Shown in pieces: positions 52,380 to 63,357 of a DNA stretch of 64,000 nucleotides. How positions within the stretch are numbered: position 1 is the first letter of the stretch; each line of letters begins with the position of its first letter. The DNA is from Archegozetes longisetosus (lineage: Eukaryota; Arthropoda; Arachnida; Sarcoptiformes; Trhypochthoniidae). The position numbers and the translations under genes are program-made. A model generated the notes under the pieces. It was not told the DNA's origin. It made no database searches and worked only from the letters and a program-made list of their open reading frames with translations. Location: NCBI GenBank assembly GCA_018873245.2, contig JAEMBT020000005.1, positions 6,806,001-6,870,000 on the forward strand. The letters run 5' to 3'.

Positions 52380-55300
52380 TTACAAAGTCAAAACTTCAGA
52401 TAAGATTAACACAAATATGAAAAGTGCATTCAATTTATAAGTAATATGTTTGTCATGAACTGCACCTGATACTAACAGATCTGATTTTTGACATTTTGTT
52501 TCAATAGGTTTATATTCCTTCAAAATTTTCGGATATGAAACCAAATAATTCAAATCTATATCTTTTGATGTTTTAATTAAATAACAAGCCTGTTTTTGAC
52601 TACTGAACTTGATCAAATTCTGGTAATCATTATTCCAGTCTTCCTTCTCAGTTAAATATTTAGATAAACTCATGTTTTGCAGTTCTATCGGCAATTTGAT
52701 AATTGGATCATTATTTCGTCCATATCTGAAAGTTATGTAAAAGTTTTTAAGAAAAATTGAATAATTATAATTTAATTTTTAAAGTAAAATATATTTATAG
52801 GATCTTGTATTGAGGATCAACTATAGTTTTGTGTAACTATTATAAAAATTACTTTCCTTGAAAAATAAAACTTTTCAAGTGAAAAAAGATATTACAAACA
52901 AATCATAATTACCCTGATAACTCTTCTACACCTGAAATCGTCATAACAGATGATTGAGTCATTCCACTCAAACACGTTTGACTGTTGTTCTTCATTCTTG
53001 GATAGTATGAAAGGAATGTCGTACACATCTCCTGTCGAGTAGATTCTCCACCCTATTATTAGATCAAAAATTTGAGATTTGTTAACAAATGGACATAAAA
53101 TAAATTTTCTAGAATTTTACAATAGTTGCAAAGTTTCTTGAGCTCGAATTATAAATGCATTCAGTTGTGATAATATCTCCTGGAAATATATGCAATATTT
53201 TTCTCAAAGGACGAAACTGTTGAAAATTGAAGTCATAATTTCTATCGTTTAGTATCCACGGCAGTTCTTCGTTACCACGAAAGTGACGAGTTTTCACTTG
53301 TCTTCCTGAAAGAAAATGTTGCCAAAAATGTCGCACTCAATGGTAAAGTAGAGAATAACATACGCTTCGAAACTTAATAATTCTCAATAAAAAAATGAAA
53401 AGGTCATATATATCTACTTATTGATATTTTAATTATCAATCTACTTGTGAGGAGCATAAATAGGTTTAAAATTTGATTTCGAATTTGTTTAGATTGCTGT
53501 CGGATATTTTATAAGTCTCTTAATATCACATATATTTTTCTAAATTTTTATAATATTATGTCTGATATAAGAATGCGATCATAGTGCAACATTTTAGATT
53601 ACTATTAGAAATTATTAAGTTCGACATAGTCATACCCAAAAAGTGTGAGTGAGGTAGTGCTGAGAACACTTTTATTCCATCTGAAGGCATAAACTAAAGA
53701 GTTGTAAAACTTTTATATTTTGAATAAAGAATTGTTAATAATTATACTTCTCTGAAACATTCTGTATCACAATGAGCAGTCACTTCAAAACTTGGTTGCT
53801 TAGGAGGAATAACAAGTCTATAAGTAGGAGAAGCTCCAAACATCAGAGTATACGCATCGTAACGTCTTAACTTTGAAGTGTGATACGCTCTGAATCCTGA
53901 AGAATCGATTCTGTTCTCAACTAAATCTGGATTGTCATAATGAGATTGTATAAAAAAATAAGTTGTTTCTTCATCAGTCCCTATTGGAAATCCGGCTTCA
54001 GGAGGAGCTATTAATGATTGTCCACCAGCTGTCCAAATAAAGTATACATTCAAACAATGAACTAAATCTGGAGGCATGCTAGCATAGTCTGTACAGTCCA
54101 TTCCTTCAGAATTTAGATATTTATCCAATTGACTACTGTCTGGGTGATTGCATACAAACAGTAGAAAATGGTGAGTCAGATCTTCATTTCCGGGAGTTAT
54201 TTTGGCTGAATACTAAAAAAGTTGATATTTTTGAATTTTAATCCCTCATTTGTTGGAAATATTAAGTGAATATTCTTAAATGGTAAATAATTTGTACCTT
54301 AACCACGTGACGTTTTTCCGGAAACTGAACCTTGAATAATTTGCACCAATAAACTGTATCTTTTTTTGGAATCGTTATCTGATCAGTTTTTAAAATAAAA
54401 CATTTTAATTCTTAAAATTCAGTCAAATTAACAAAATTTATTGAAGTCATACGTTATTAACAGTGAAGTCAAAATATTGCAAATCATCTTCTTTTGGATC
54501 TTCGTGTTCCTCATTATCAATAAGTAATGCATTTTTTGAACCCCTTTCATGATGTTTATGCATTTCAATGCTATTAACAGATTTAGGATCATGATGACCA
54601 AAAGCCCAGATGAGCTTTGTTGTGTCACTTGTTATTTGTACATCTTTGGAATGATCACATGTCTTATAAGGTCTCGAGAATTGTAAAATAGTATGCGTAT
54701 CATTTTGAGCTGATTGTAATAGTTTCCAATCTTGACTTTCATCTATTACTGGCATCGATTCATCTTCTGCAAAACGATCCTAAAAACAAATTCAATTGAT
54801 AAAACTCAACAATGATTAGAATTGAGAATACAATAGTATATCGACGTGTTGAATCTCTGTGAACTTATATTTGATTATATTATTGATTAACTACAGTATA
54901 ACCTCGTTGCTTTGAATTGATTGGAATATAACGAGTTTTCAAAATACTTCAAATATTTTGGAAAAAGTATAATATTAAAGCTCATTCAGAATTCATTATT
55001 TTATTTAATATTTTGAAAATCTTAATTAAGTAAAATTATTTAATGCACTAACGAATTAGGCAAAGTGCTGTCTTTAGAAATGCTGTATCTGACAATAATC
55101 CCATAATTCATAAGAGCTTAATATATGTTTTGATATTTAAATACTATTTGATAGATACATCAAAATAAAGAGGCGCATTGTATTAAACAGATATAGTATT
55201 TTATATAGTATTATACAGTTCAGCTATTAATAAAAACTCGTTCAAAATACTGAGTATTTCGGAATAAATTGTTTCAAAGTAAGCGTTACTATTAATGATG

Positions 55301-55927
55301 ATGAGAGAAATGACGGACTTTTTTAGGGTTTCAAAATAAGCGGTTTCAAAATATCGAGTGTCTACTGTGTAAGATTTTGTCCTGTAAATGGATTTTTTAG
55401 TACTAGTTAATCCGGTTTTGGACCAAAATATTGCTTTCGCTATTTAGATGATGCATGATAAAAATTCTTATTATACAGATCTATTTTTGTGATGAGTTTG
55501 CGTTTTCTCTTATAAAGTTCATTATAACTTTTTACTCATTAAAAATCTATTAATCTATATCTTCAATGAAAAAGCTTTCAAAATTTGATAACGTAAGTAA
55601 AATGAACTATCAGATCAAATGACTAAAGTTATAAAATCATTTAATTTAATAAAGTTTTCATACATGGAAATAAGTATTTCCTTCATCAGAGACCCAACCA
55701 ATTACTATATCGCTGTTTCTCATTCCACCATTTGGTGATATTCCGAACCCAATCCATCCTTTAGTTTTGACTTCAACCAAAAATGAAATTGTTTCAGTTT
55801 TGTCATCTGTTTTCCATTTTAGATGATATTTATGATGATGATCTAACCATTCGGAATGTATCCATTGATCTGCACAAACTAATTGTAAAATTGTAACAAT
55901 TGAAATGCTTATAAATTTTAAAAACAT
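52380..55927 (-). CDS. DBH-like monooxygenase (MOXD1-type), copy B
   Basis: Tandem paralogue of copy A in the same orientation. Exons: 55927-55664, 54779-54453, 54378-54298, 54212-53748, 53693-53636, 53305-53121, 53052-52913, 52725-52380; exon lengths are identical to copy A, again 621 residues and open. Copper ligands (THHFLL, SHYDN, HSHFLG, EMCTTF) are all kept; the HxH site reads HSH instead of HAH. In the 88-residue first exon the copies differ at about six residues, so the duplication is recent. Differences cluster in the signal peptide and in charged surface positions (for example the first exon has K-to-N near its end). The C-terminal hydrophobic tail is kept. Its introns lack the TTAA hairpin element and the nested MITEs of copy A; intron 1 instead holds a pogo-like element. 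Confidence 0.93.
54894..55376. mobile_element. pogo-like non-autonomous element in intron 1 of copy B
   Basis: Begins TACAGTATAACCTCG and ends TCGAGTGTCTACTGTGTA, giving imperfect CAGT...ACTG inverted ends next to TA, the pogo/Tigger pattern. Internal repeats of TTTCAAAATA-type sequence occur at both ends. Not present in copy A. Confidence 0.55.
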
Positions 55928-57146
55928 GTTAGTGGTAGTAACTTAATTCCCTAATATAAGCTCATACTGACTGATATTGTGTATATATGTGGTTCAAAAC
56001 TGACCGATAACATGAAACAGGTTCTTAGCCAGACATTTATCAATATCATAAATTGCTGAGTAGGTGATTACTTTGATTCTCGCAAAAATAACACCTATCA
56101 CATGAATCTCTTCAAGGCTAGCAACTAATCCAACATATGTTTACTTAAACTGATTCGATATAGAAAATAGACAAAATATTTGTTAAAATTAAGTTTTAAT
56201 AATTGTAAATTTAGTTTCATTTTTTAATGATTTATGGTCTTTAAAATTTAACTAAGATTTTGACACAAATTTAAATAAGATTAAATTGGTATTTAGAGCA
56301 CTTTAAATTGCTGTCTTCAGTGTTGCTTCAATTGTATGTAACGGTATACTATTTGTTTACAAATTCGAATTCTATTGAGTAGCGCGCGCTGTCAAAAAGT
56401 GTCTAAACTCTGATTCGCATGACGTTAGCAATTTATAAAGATTAGTGCAAATAAATTGAGAACAATTTTAGGTATTCTATAGTTATAACTTTTCTCACAG
56501 CCAATGAAAAAGGTGTACTACAAATGTGTGTGTTGTTTTAAAACTCTTCAAATCGTCTTCGATTGTCTCTCATTTGAGTCTATCTTCAATAAAATGTCAT
56601 TCGAATTAAATTATTTTTTGCAATTTTTGTGCAATAATCTTTAGTTCTGTCTCCACGTAATATTAATGTGTTCAGAATGAAGAGTCGCGTAATTAAAGGC
56701 TAATTATAGTTTAATATCAATCATCATAATGTTTCGAAATCAGTTTAAATGTGAGTCTTTAGAAAAAATGCCAAGGTTTAAAAGTTCATTAAAAATGCAC
56801 CTTTCCTTTTTAGTTATAATTAGCTCCAAAACTATGATATACTTCTTTTACGCTCCAAATGGTGAATAAGCCAAACTCATATATAGCTTTTCAATTGCAT
56901 ATTAACTTACAATTGTCACTTGTAACACAAGTCAATATTCAATCTCTTCAATAACAATAATTTTTCTCATTAATATTGAATAAACATTTAGTACAAATTA
57001 TCACTTTATAATCAATTCAATTTACGTTCACAACTATTTAAGAAATAATTTTCATTAAATCAACTGATTATTAGTTTGTAATAACTTTAAATTGCATCAA
57101 AATTACATCAAAAGACTGATCAATACAAAATTAGTTTAATCTTATA
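55928..57146. other. 5' flank of monooxygenase copy B
   Basis: Similar in parts to the 5' flank of copy A up to about 56760, then unrelated AT-rich sequence up to the Tc3-like element. No gene seen. Confidence 0.5.
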
Positions 57147-57373
57147 CAGTGCGGCTCATGATTATTAGACCAGCACTTTTTTTTAAAATTTAGTAATTAA
57201 AACTAATTATAATTAAATTATATTAGGTGTGGAGACACATCTAATATATATTTAACTTTGACTGTTGCCCTTTTTTACCCGTCTCCATCGGGAGGCCGCG
57301 CGCAGCGATAAAATTAAAAAACCGACTGTGCAAAAGTATTAGACTAAATTTAATTTTATTTAATAAACTATGA

Positions 57374-58369
57374 TTAATATTTAGTTTGCCCCCTATTTTT
57401 AAAAATAACATTGAAAACTCTGTCCTGCATACTATTAGTTAACTTTCGAAGAACTTCGATGTCCATTTTTGCCCATTCTTCTCGGATTGAGGCCTTCAGG
57501 TCATCGACGGTCTCAAATTGGCGGCCATCAGCGTAGATACGGCGAACAAGGATGCCCCACAAGTTTTCGATCGGGTTGAGGTCAGGACTTCGAGCTGGCC
57601 ACTTCATCACTTCAATATCATTGGAAGTGAACCATTCTTTTGTGGACTTTGCGTTGTGGATGCTCGCGTTGTCCTGTTGGAACATCCAATTCTGGCCACC
57701 AATTTCGGGTCCCGTTGGTAGAAGATGGTGTTCCAGCATCGTTTGATATCCACAAGCGTTCATACGACCATCTATGAACGCGATGTCCGTTTTTCCGTTC
57801 CAACCGAAGCCAGCCCATATCATCACCGAGCCTCCTCCGTTGGCGTTTTTAGACATGAGTTCCGGCTCCTTCCTTAGGTCATACCAATAGTATTGGAGAC
57901 CATCTAGCCCATCGAGGTTGAATTTCTTCTCATCACTCCAGACGACTCTTTGCCATTGGACACCGAATTCCATGTGAGCCCGTGCCCAATCCAAACGCGC
58001 TTGTTTGTGCTCGGGTTTCAACGGTGGTTTGGCCATTCTTTTTATGTATTTATGGTTCGGTGACTTCTTCAGGTATCTCTTGATGGTGCTGGGATGGTGG
58101 GGCAGCTGAAGAGTTGTCTTGATCTTAACGGCCGATGTCCACGTATTGGTCGCGCACCGCAGAATTCGCCGCTGATCGCGCGGTGATACTTCTTGAGGCC
58201 TACCCGAACGCTTTTTCTTACCGTGGTTTTCGGGATCGGCCAAGAAATAGGTCACCGCACACTTCGACTTCTGAATTTCGGCCGCGATATCCCGATGGGT
58301 CATACCTGTCCTCCGAAGAGCCAATATTTGGCCGCGCTCCATGTCGGTCAATTGTTTCCCCTTAGGCAT
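57374..58369 (-). CDS. Tc3-like transposase (IS630-Tc1-mariner), apparently intact
   Basis: A 331-residue transposase that cuts and pastes the element. The N-terminus (MPKGKQLTDMERGQILAL) and two helix-turn-helix regions resemble C. elegans Tc3. Catalytic residues: Asp in VVWSDEKKFNLDG, Asp in MFQQDNASIHNA, Glu in SPDLNPIENLWGIL; 34 residues separate the second Asp and the Glu (DD34E). The GGGSVMIWAGF block is also intact. The ORF is uninterrupted and ends just inside the left inner inverted repeat. Codons use far more G/C than host genes nearby, consistent with recent arrival from another genome. Activity is possible but not demonstrable from sequence. Confidence 0.95.
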   Translation of the reverse strand: MPKGKQLTDMERGQILALRRTGMTHRDIAAEIQKSKCAVTYFLADPENHGKKKRSGRPQEVSPRDQRRILRCATNTWTSAVKIKTTLQLPHHPSTIKRYLKKSPNHKYIKRMAKPPLKPEHKQARLDWARAHMEFGVQWQRVVWSDEKKFNLDGLDGLQYYWYDLRKEPELMSKNANGGGSVMIWAGFGWNGKTDIAFIDGRMNACGYQTMLEHHLLPTGPEIGGQNWMFQQDNASIHNAKSTKEWFTSNDIEVMKWPARSPDLNPIENLWGILVRRIYADGRQFETVDDLKASIREEWAKMDIEVLRKLTNSMQDRVFNVIFKNRGQTKY

Positions 58370-58545
58370 GTTTAAAACTTAGACTGAAATAGAAAATATA
58401 TATCAAATATTATTCATTTATTTCTAAGTTATAGTTTTTAAATGCTTACCTATTATTTTATTGTTGTAGTGTCCAAGAAACCAAACTTTAACTAACCGGT
58501 CTAAGACTTTTGCACACTATAAAAATGCAGTTTTTCTGTCGCGCT

Positions 58546-58569
58546 CGTTAATCCGGCGCCGGATTAACG
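58546..58569. repeat. 24-bp perfect palindrome inside the Tc3-like element
   Basis: CGTTAATCCGGC followed by its exact inverse complement, between the transposase start and the right end of the element. Very G+C-rich. The left end has no counterpart that I could see. Confidence 0.85.
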
Positions 58570-58697
58570 CAATTTTTTGTAGGTGAGTGACCTGCGCAAT
58601 TGTAAACATATTAAAGTCGCTCAATTTGTTCAAAAATTATTTTTTATATAAAATTTTGTAAAAAAAAGTGCTGGTCTAATACTTATGCGCCGCACTG

Positions 58698-59703
58698 TAT
58701 ATAATTAGTTTCTCGAATAATAAAATTTTTGAAGAATTGAAAAAATTGTGATATCCTTGGCTTTAATTGGCTTTAATTCTTGGTTTGGCTTACCAATTAT
58801 TACAATTAACTGAATTTTGAATCGTAAATAAAATGACTCGTTTACGAGTAAAGACTATTCATTCCTTTCAATGCTATAAATACGTTCGCTTAAGTCATCC
58901 AATAATCAAAGAATGTGTTGTAACGATAAACTCATAGGATTTGTACAATCGAAAAAAACAAAAACAAAGCAGCGTTTATTTATCTACGGTTAAAATCATG
59001 CACTGATTATAAAGCACTGAAATACGAATAATCAGGGAAAAATTTGACAAAATTTTGAACGTTTAAAGTTTGCGTATAATGACTAAGAACATCATAGTAT
59101 TGACTGAGCACAAAGTATTAGTATACTAACCAGCATTTTTGACGGGCAAAAGTTGTGTATGACTTCAGTATATCAACTCTTGCTTTAAGATTTGAACACT
59201 AAAAAATTAACTTTTTCACTGCTTCGTTTGTGTTTCCTTTGATTGTACATAAAAACTTTGAGGTGGCAGTATATCAGTCTTCAGATAGTTTTAATAAAAG
59301 TAAATTAAAATCCAAAATGTCAGTAAAAGTGGTGAAGCATTGTATCAGGTACACTTTTGCACACTATTTTAATGCACCGTTACGTATGACGCTTAAATGC
59401 TTTCAAACAATCAAAGTATGCTACATACATCAATCAAATGAGTAATAAAAGAACCAAGTCACTCTAAAAATGCTATCAAACTTGAAATCGAAATTCAACA
59501 GAAGCAGCACCGAACGGACATATGTCAGAAGCTCAGACGAGTAATTCGAATGAATTATTAATTTTTCTGCGAATTTTTCCAGCGAAGGACCAACGCCTGC
59601 TAAAATGCGGAAGGTTCAATCATTATAAAAATCTTCTGTTCAGTGAATGACAGACCCAATTTTGATAACGTTTGTAGAGCGACTTCCATCGGACATGACC
59701 AGA
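58698..59703. other. spacer, no gene identified
   Basis: AT-rich sequence between the Tc3-like element and the hAT relic; ORFs are short and without family resemblance. Confidence 0.5.
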
Positions 59704-61060
59704 ATGAGATGCAAAATCTGCGATAGCATATGTACTACTGCTAAAAGGCTTAATTGAACATTATTGCAACAGGTACCATCAACGCATGATCGCACAGTCT
59801 GCTGAAGAGCCATCAGATCACGACGTCCATGGCGACCAGTGGCTTAAAACCTAAGCTGTGAAATTGAAGTTGGCGATATTTTGTATTGAGACCTTTTTAA
59901 CCATCGGAAAGCTAAGTCCACTTTTGACGAAGATATTCGATGACTCAGCGGTACCATCAGAACTGAAGGTGAAGGCGACCAATGCACATGCCATTAAATG
60001 CAACCTTATCGCATCGTATTTTCGGGCTGTATTTTGCGAAAACCTGTGTCGAAATAAATTTTTTCTTGTGGATGAGAGTATGAATAAAGTGTCCGTCAAG
60101 TCGGTGTTTCTTGTAGTGAGCAACATCGATGGTAAATTGGCCACAATCTTTTATGCTTGGATTGAACTACCTTAAAAAGGCGCCAATTCAATCACTGAAA
60201 CATTCTTCAATAAACTGGAAAGTAACAACATTTCGTTTGCAAACATAAATGAACCAGCGTTGGATGTTGCGAATATAATGAGTGGTCAGCGCTCTTCGGT
60301 CCAACCTCGATTCGCCTAAAGAATTCTAAGAATTTGCATCTTTTATGGAGAGTATCTGCCATATAGCATATTTATATGCTTATTATAACTGCAAAAGGCA
60401 GCCATCCACACCTGAAGACATTTTAAGGAACTTGAATACTTATTTTAGCCATTCTTCGAAGAGTCGTATCGAGCACACTGACGACGAATTTGAGCACAGA
60501 CTTCAAAAATACCCAATTCTTAAAGTTGCGGTAACCCGTTGGCTCTCCCACTTAGAGAGAGTGCTCCACCAGTTCACATCTTTCCAGGCTTATTTTGAAT
60601 TCGTGCCATTTAGAATCACTGATAGAGACGACGAGAAGCGCGAGAAGACAGTCAATCGGTTTAAAAATTACTTAGGATGTGCAGACATCAAACTTTATTA
60701 ATCTTTCTTATCAGTTATACTTCCACATTTTTAGCGTCTTAACACCTTTTTCCAATCCAATGGCGTAAATCTTTCCGAGCTGCAATCCAGAATCGACTTC
60801 ATAATTCTGATACTCGCCAGCTATTTCTCAACGGAAGAATGTATTGAAGTAAACGCAGACAAGATTCATCTTATTGATCCAGCCAATCATTCTGTATATA
60901 AGCTACGTAGCAATTTCTTCATCCTACACAGTTCCCACCAATTCCTGGACAACTTACGAGACCACGAGGATCGCTCAACATTTCGTCAATTCATCTGCAA
61001 TTGATAGAGTTTTATGGCATTCCCTCAAAATTTTGACTATGATTTTTCGCGAAATTTGAA
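59704..61060 (+). pseudogene. hAT-family transposase relic (BED finger plus catalytic core)
   Basis: Fragments in different frames match the order of a ZBED/SCAND3-like hAT transposase: a BED-type finger start (MRCKICDSICTTAKR, with H..H after a frameshift), ELKVKATNAHAIKCNLIA, NKFFLVDESMNKVSVKS (catalytic DES-like block), the domain CHIAYLYAYYNCKRQPS, and LKVAVTRWLSHLERVL (the TRW.S block), then LNTFFQSNGVNLSELQS and NADKIHLIDPANHSVYK. Stops and frameshifts separate them, for example near 59754, 60174 and 60700. It is inactive. No terminal inverted repeats were identified. Confidence 0.75.
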
Positions 61061-61814
61061 CTTTTACAGATATTGAGAGGTGAAAGTACACTTTTGCAAT
61101 ATTGCTATTTTTGCAACGTTTCCAGAATACAGTTTTCGTGGTTTAAGATCAAAGTTTTAGAATTAACCTTTTCTGCCTTGAATTGTATCTGATTAGACCG
61201 GTATTTCTTAGTTTTGAATAACCAACTATTGAGAAACGCCATTTCTAACAAAAAATATACTTTTAAAATCAACTATGATTAATAATTTTCAAAGTTTTAA
61301 TATTAGAGTGTGTTGTTTGACACCTAAAAATTTGTAATGACTAATAAAAGCGACATTTTTCTTCAAAAATGTATAAGTGTGCCTTCTTTGATATTTTTGT
61401 CCCGTCATTAGACTAGCCAGAAGTGACCACCCTATTCGTTTCACGGGCGACTTCCTTTATATGACTTATTAGAGAAACAGATTCATCCGATTCATTTTCA
61501 CAAAAGTATTAAAGTATTGACTACATGGCCTGAAGAATCACTAATAAAATGTTTTTTTTCGAGAGTCAGCTTCGATACTTCGAGATATTCAGCTCAACTT
61601 TGGAAGAACACTGGGTGGTTAAAGGTTAAACACAAGGGATTGAGCAAAAGACTAAAGTATTAGGGTTTTGCCTATGTAATGCAGTTTTTAAGGTTATGTA
61701 TAAGATCAATTTTGAATCAGTAATCGATTGTTTAAAAATGTTTTTGGAAAGTCATCCAAAAGAGTGATATCTAAACTCAAATTATTGACAAATAATCTTT
61801 AAATAAATTGTGTC
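61061..61814. other. spacer between transposon relics
   Basis: AT-rich. A GACCACCCTATT at about 61427 and GGGTGGTTAAAGG at about 61612 resemble the ends of the MITE at 6403-6582 in inverted order and may be the remains of a related element about 200 bp long. No gene seen. Confidence 0.4.
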
Positions 61815-62045
61815 CAAAATGGCTGAAGAGTTTCCGACTAAGACTCACATAAGACATTGTTGTATGAATTTCATCGGGATCAAATGCTACCGAAGCCTCA
61901 CAACACTTTCGGGACACATATGGTCGCAAAGCTCTGAGTGTGAGTCAGTGTCAGCGATGGTTTTCGCGCTTCTGAAACAACGACTTCAGTGTCGAAGACA
62001 ACCCTCAATACGGGCGATCGGTGCAATTTTACTAACAAAAACCGC
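61815..62045 (+). pseudogene. mariner transposase N-terminal fragment
   Basis: Reads in two frames as the helix-turn-helix region of a Mos1-type mariner transposase: THIRHC..YEFHRDQ, then NATEASQHFRDTYGRKALSV, SQCQRWFSRF, a stop, NNDFSVEDNPQYGRS. One frameshift and one in-frame stop. The catalytic domain is missing. Confidence 0.8.
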
Positions 62046-62495
62046 ATTACATAAGCAAAACCCCAAGACTTGATTGTCCCGATTTCAAGAGTCAGCAATA
62101 TGTAGATCTTGTATAATACTATTCAAAATTTCAGATTATTCTAAGGTCATATAAACGTTTAAAGGGAAAACTTCGAAATGGCTAATTTCAGATGGCTAAT
62201 TTCATAATGGCTAATTTCATTATGGCTAAACCCTGCTTTCTGTCCCTATAAGCAGATTTTCCTCTTTTTTATAAAAATAAATACACTAAATGTAACAAAC
62301 TTTAGATTTATTAAGCTTTAATAGTAATCGTATCCTATACTATCTTAATAATAATAATTATTATATCGTATAAAATAAAGTACAAGTTAGTATGAAATGG
62401 TAAAATTTAGAACTTTAGATACATTACAATTTTAGAAGTTTAAAAATATTTAAAACTTAAAAACTTATAGACACGATTAATGTTGAATCAATAAA
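62046..62495. other. spacer with duplicated fragments
   Basis: The piece at 62088-62140 (TCAAGAGTCAGCAATATGTA) matches the copy B 3' flank at about 51955-52000. The piece at 62270-62390 matches, inverted, the copy A 5' flank at about 50787-50890. An ATGGCTAATTTCA unit repeats three to four times at 62177-62228. No gene. Confidence 0.5.
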
Positions 62496-63335
62496 TTATA
62501 ATTTAAAGGTTTTTTTTACACAATATGAGGCTTTATCTAAGAAATCAAGGCTTGAAATTGGGTTTTTAGCATTAGGTTCTAATCTTTGCCACAAGTTAAT
62601 CAATTTTTCATTTTTATCAATATATCTTTTAATTTTTGGTGGACCAGGAGTGCCTTCTGATAGTGAGCTTATGGATTGCTCAGTAAGCTTTTGCTCATTT
62701 CTTAAGCAATTCAGGAAGTAGAAAAATGTTGGCTTCGGTCGCTTTATTGTCTTATAAAAGACCCCATTCCAAGCTTCAATACAATTATTTTTCCTATCCT
62801 CAATATTTTTATATTGATTCCACATACTTCTGGGATACCTAGACTCAGCCTCACAGAACCAGGTTTCGACATAATAATCAAGGAGAGAATGACAATTAGA
62901 GTATGCTTTATGATTTATATCTGGCAGTGACTTTTCAAAATCACACCAGAACTCAACAGTGTATCTTTCAATTGGTAGAAGAGGCATAGCAAATAATCGA
63001 TTAATGAAAACTCGAACAGTTTCATCGTTTTCATAATAATTTGTCAGACTTTTTTTCTGAACTTTCCTCCAAATGGCTTGAGTATAGTGAAAGAAGCAGC
63101 CTTTCAATTCACAGTCAGGAAATAATTTCTGGACTGTTTTTACAACTGCTTTTTCATAATCGATTTGAATGGAGCGCGGAGAAAACGAGAAACAATTCTT
63201 TTTAGCTACAAATGAATAATTATTCAATGAAAAAAAAATTAATCGATTTAAAAATTTATAGTATTCATTTGAGTATTTTAGAGATTTTGAGATAATTTTT
63301 AAAAGGGCAGTTAAACTTAAAACCCAAATGAACAA
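62496..63335 (-). CDS. MULE-type transposase fragment or domesticated derivative
   Basis: An ORF of 279 residues; the first ~45 residues look like read-through of an AT-rich intron, and a TTTGTAG acceptor near 63208 suggests the real exon starts there with KKNCFSFSPRSIQIDYEKAV. The block SIQIDYEKAVVKTVQKLF then PDCELKGCFFHYTQAIWRKV is characteristic of MULE (Mutator-like) transposases (TDFE..A...F....GC.FH). Following residues (EFWCDFEKSLPD, ...NNCIEAWNGVFYKTIKRPKP) also match that family's C-terminal half. N-terminal exons or domains (often a FLYWCH finger) were not found to the right, where only degenerate repeats lie. It is open over about 240 codons, so either recently inserted or retained. 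Confidence 0.75.
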   Translation of the reverse strand: MFIWVLSLTALLKIISKSLKYSNEYYKFLNRLIFFSLNNYSFVAKKNCFSFSPRSIQIDYEKAVVKTVQKLFPDCELKGCFFHYTQAIWRKVQKKSLTNYYENDETVRVFINRLFAMPLLPIERYTVEFWCDFEKSLPDINHKAYSNCHSLLDYYVETWFCEAESRYPRSMWNQYKNIEDRKNNCIEAWNGVFYKTIKRPKPTFFYFLNCLRNEQKLTEQSISSLSEGTPGPPKIKRYIDKNEKLINLWQRLEPNAKNPISSLDFLDKASYCVKKTFKL

Positions 63336-63357
63336 AATGAATAAAAAATTCTAATAC

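Larger units (their letters stand above)
57147..58697 (-). mobile_element. complete Tc3-like transposon
   Basis: A 1551-bp element flanked by TA (57145-57146, 58698-58699). Outer inverted repeats: left CAGTGCGGCTCATGATTATT, inverted right CAGTGCGGCGCATAAGTATT, both continuing AGACCAGCACTTTTTTTT. A second, inner pair lies at 57323-57348 (CGACTGTGCAAAAGTATTAG) and 58492-58520, so each end has two related transposase-binding-like sites, an IR/DR layout. It carries one intact transposase ORF and is visibly richer in G+C than its surroundings. Confidence 0.93.

Noticed and set aside
57518-58375. Several plus-strand ORFs over the Tc3-like element
   Set aside because: Antisense shadows of the transposase gene, open only because it is G+C-rich.
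59851-60144. Minus-strand 97-residue ORF
   Set aside because: Antisense to the hAT relic, whose plus-strand translation carries the recognisable DES-type block.
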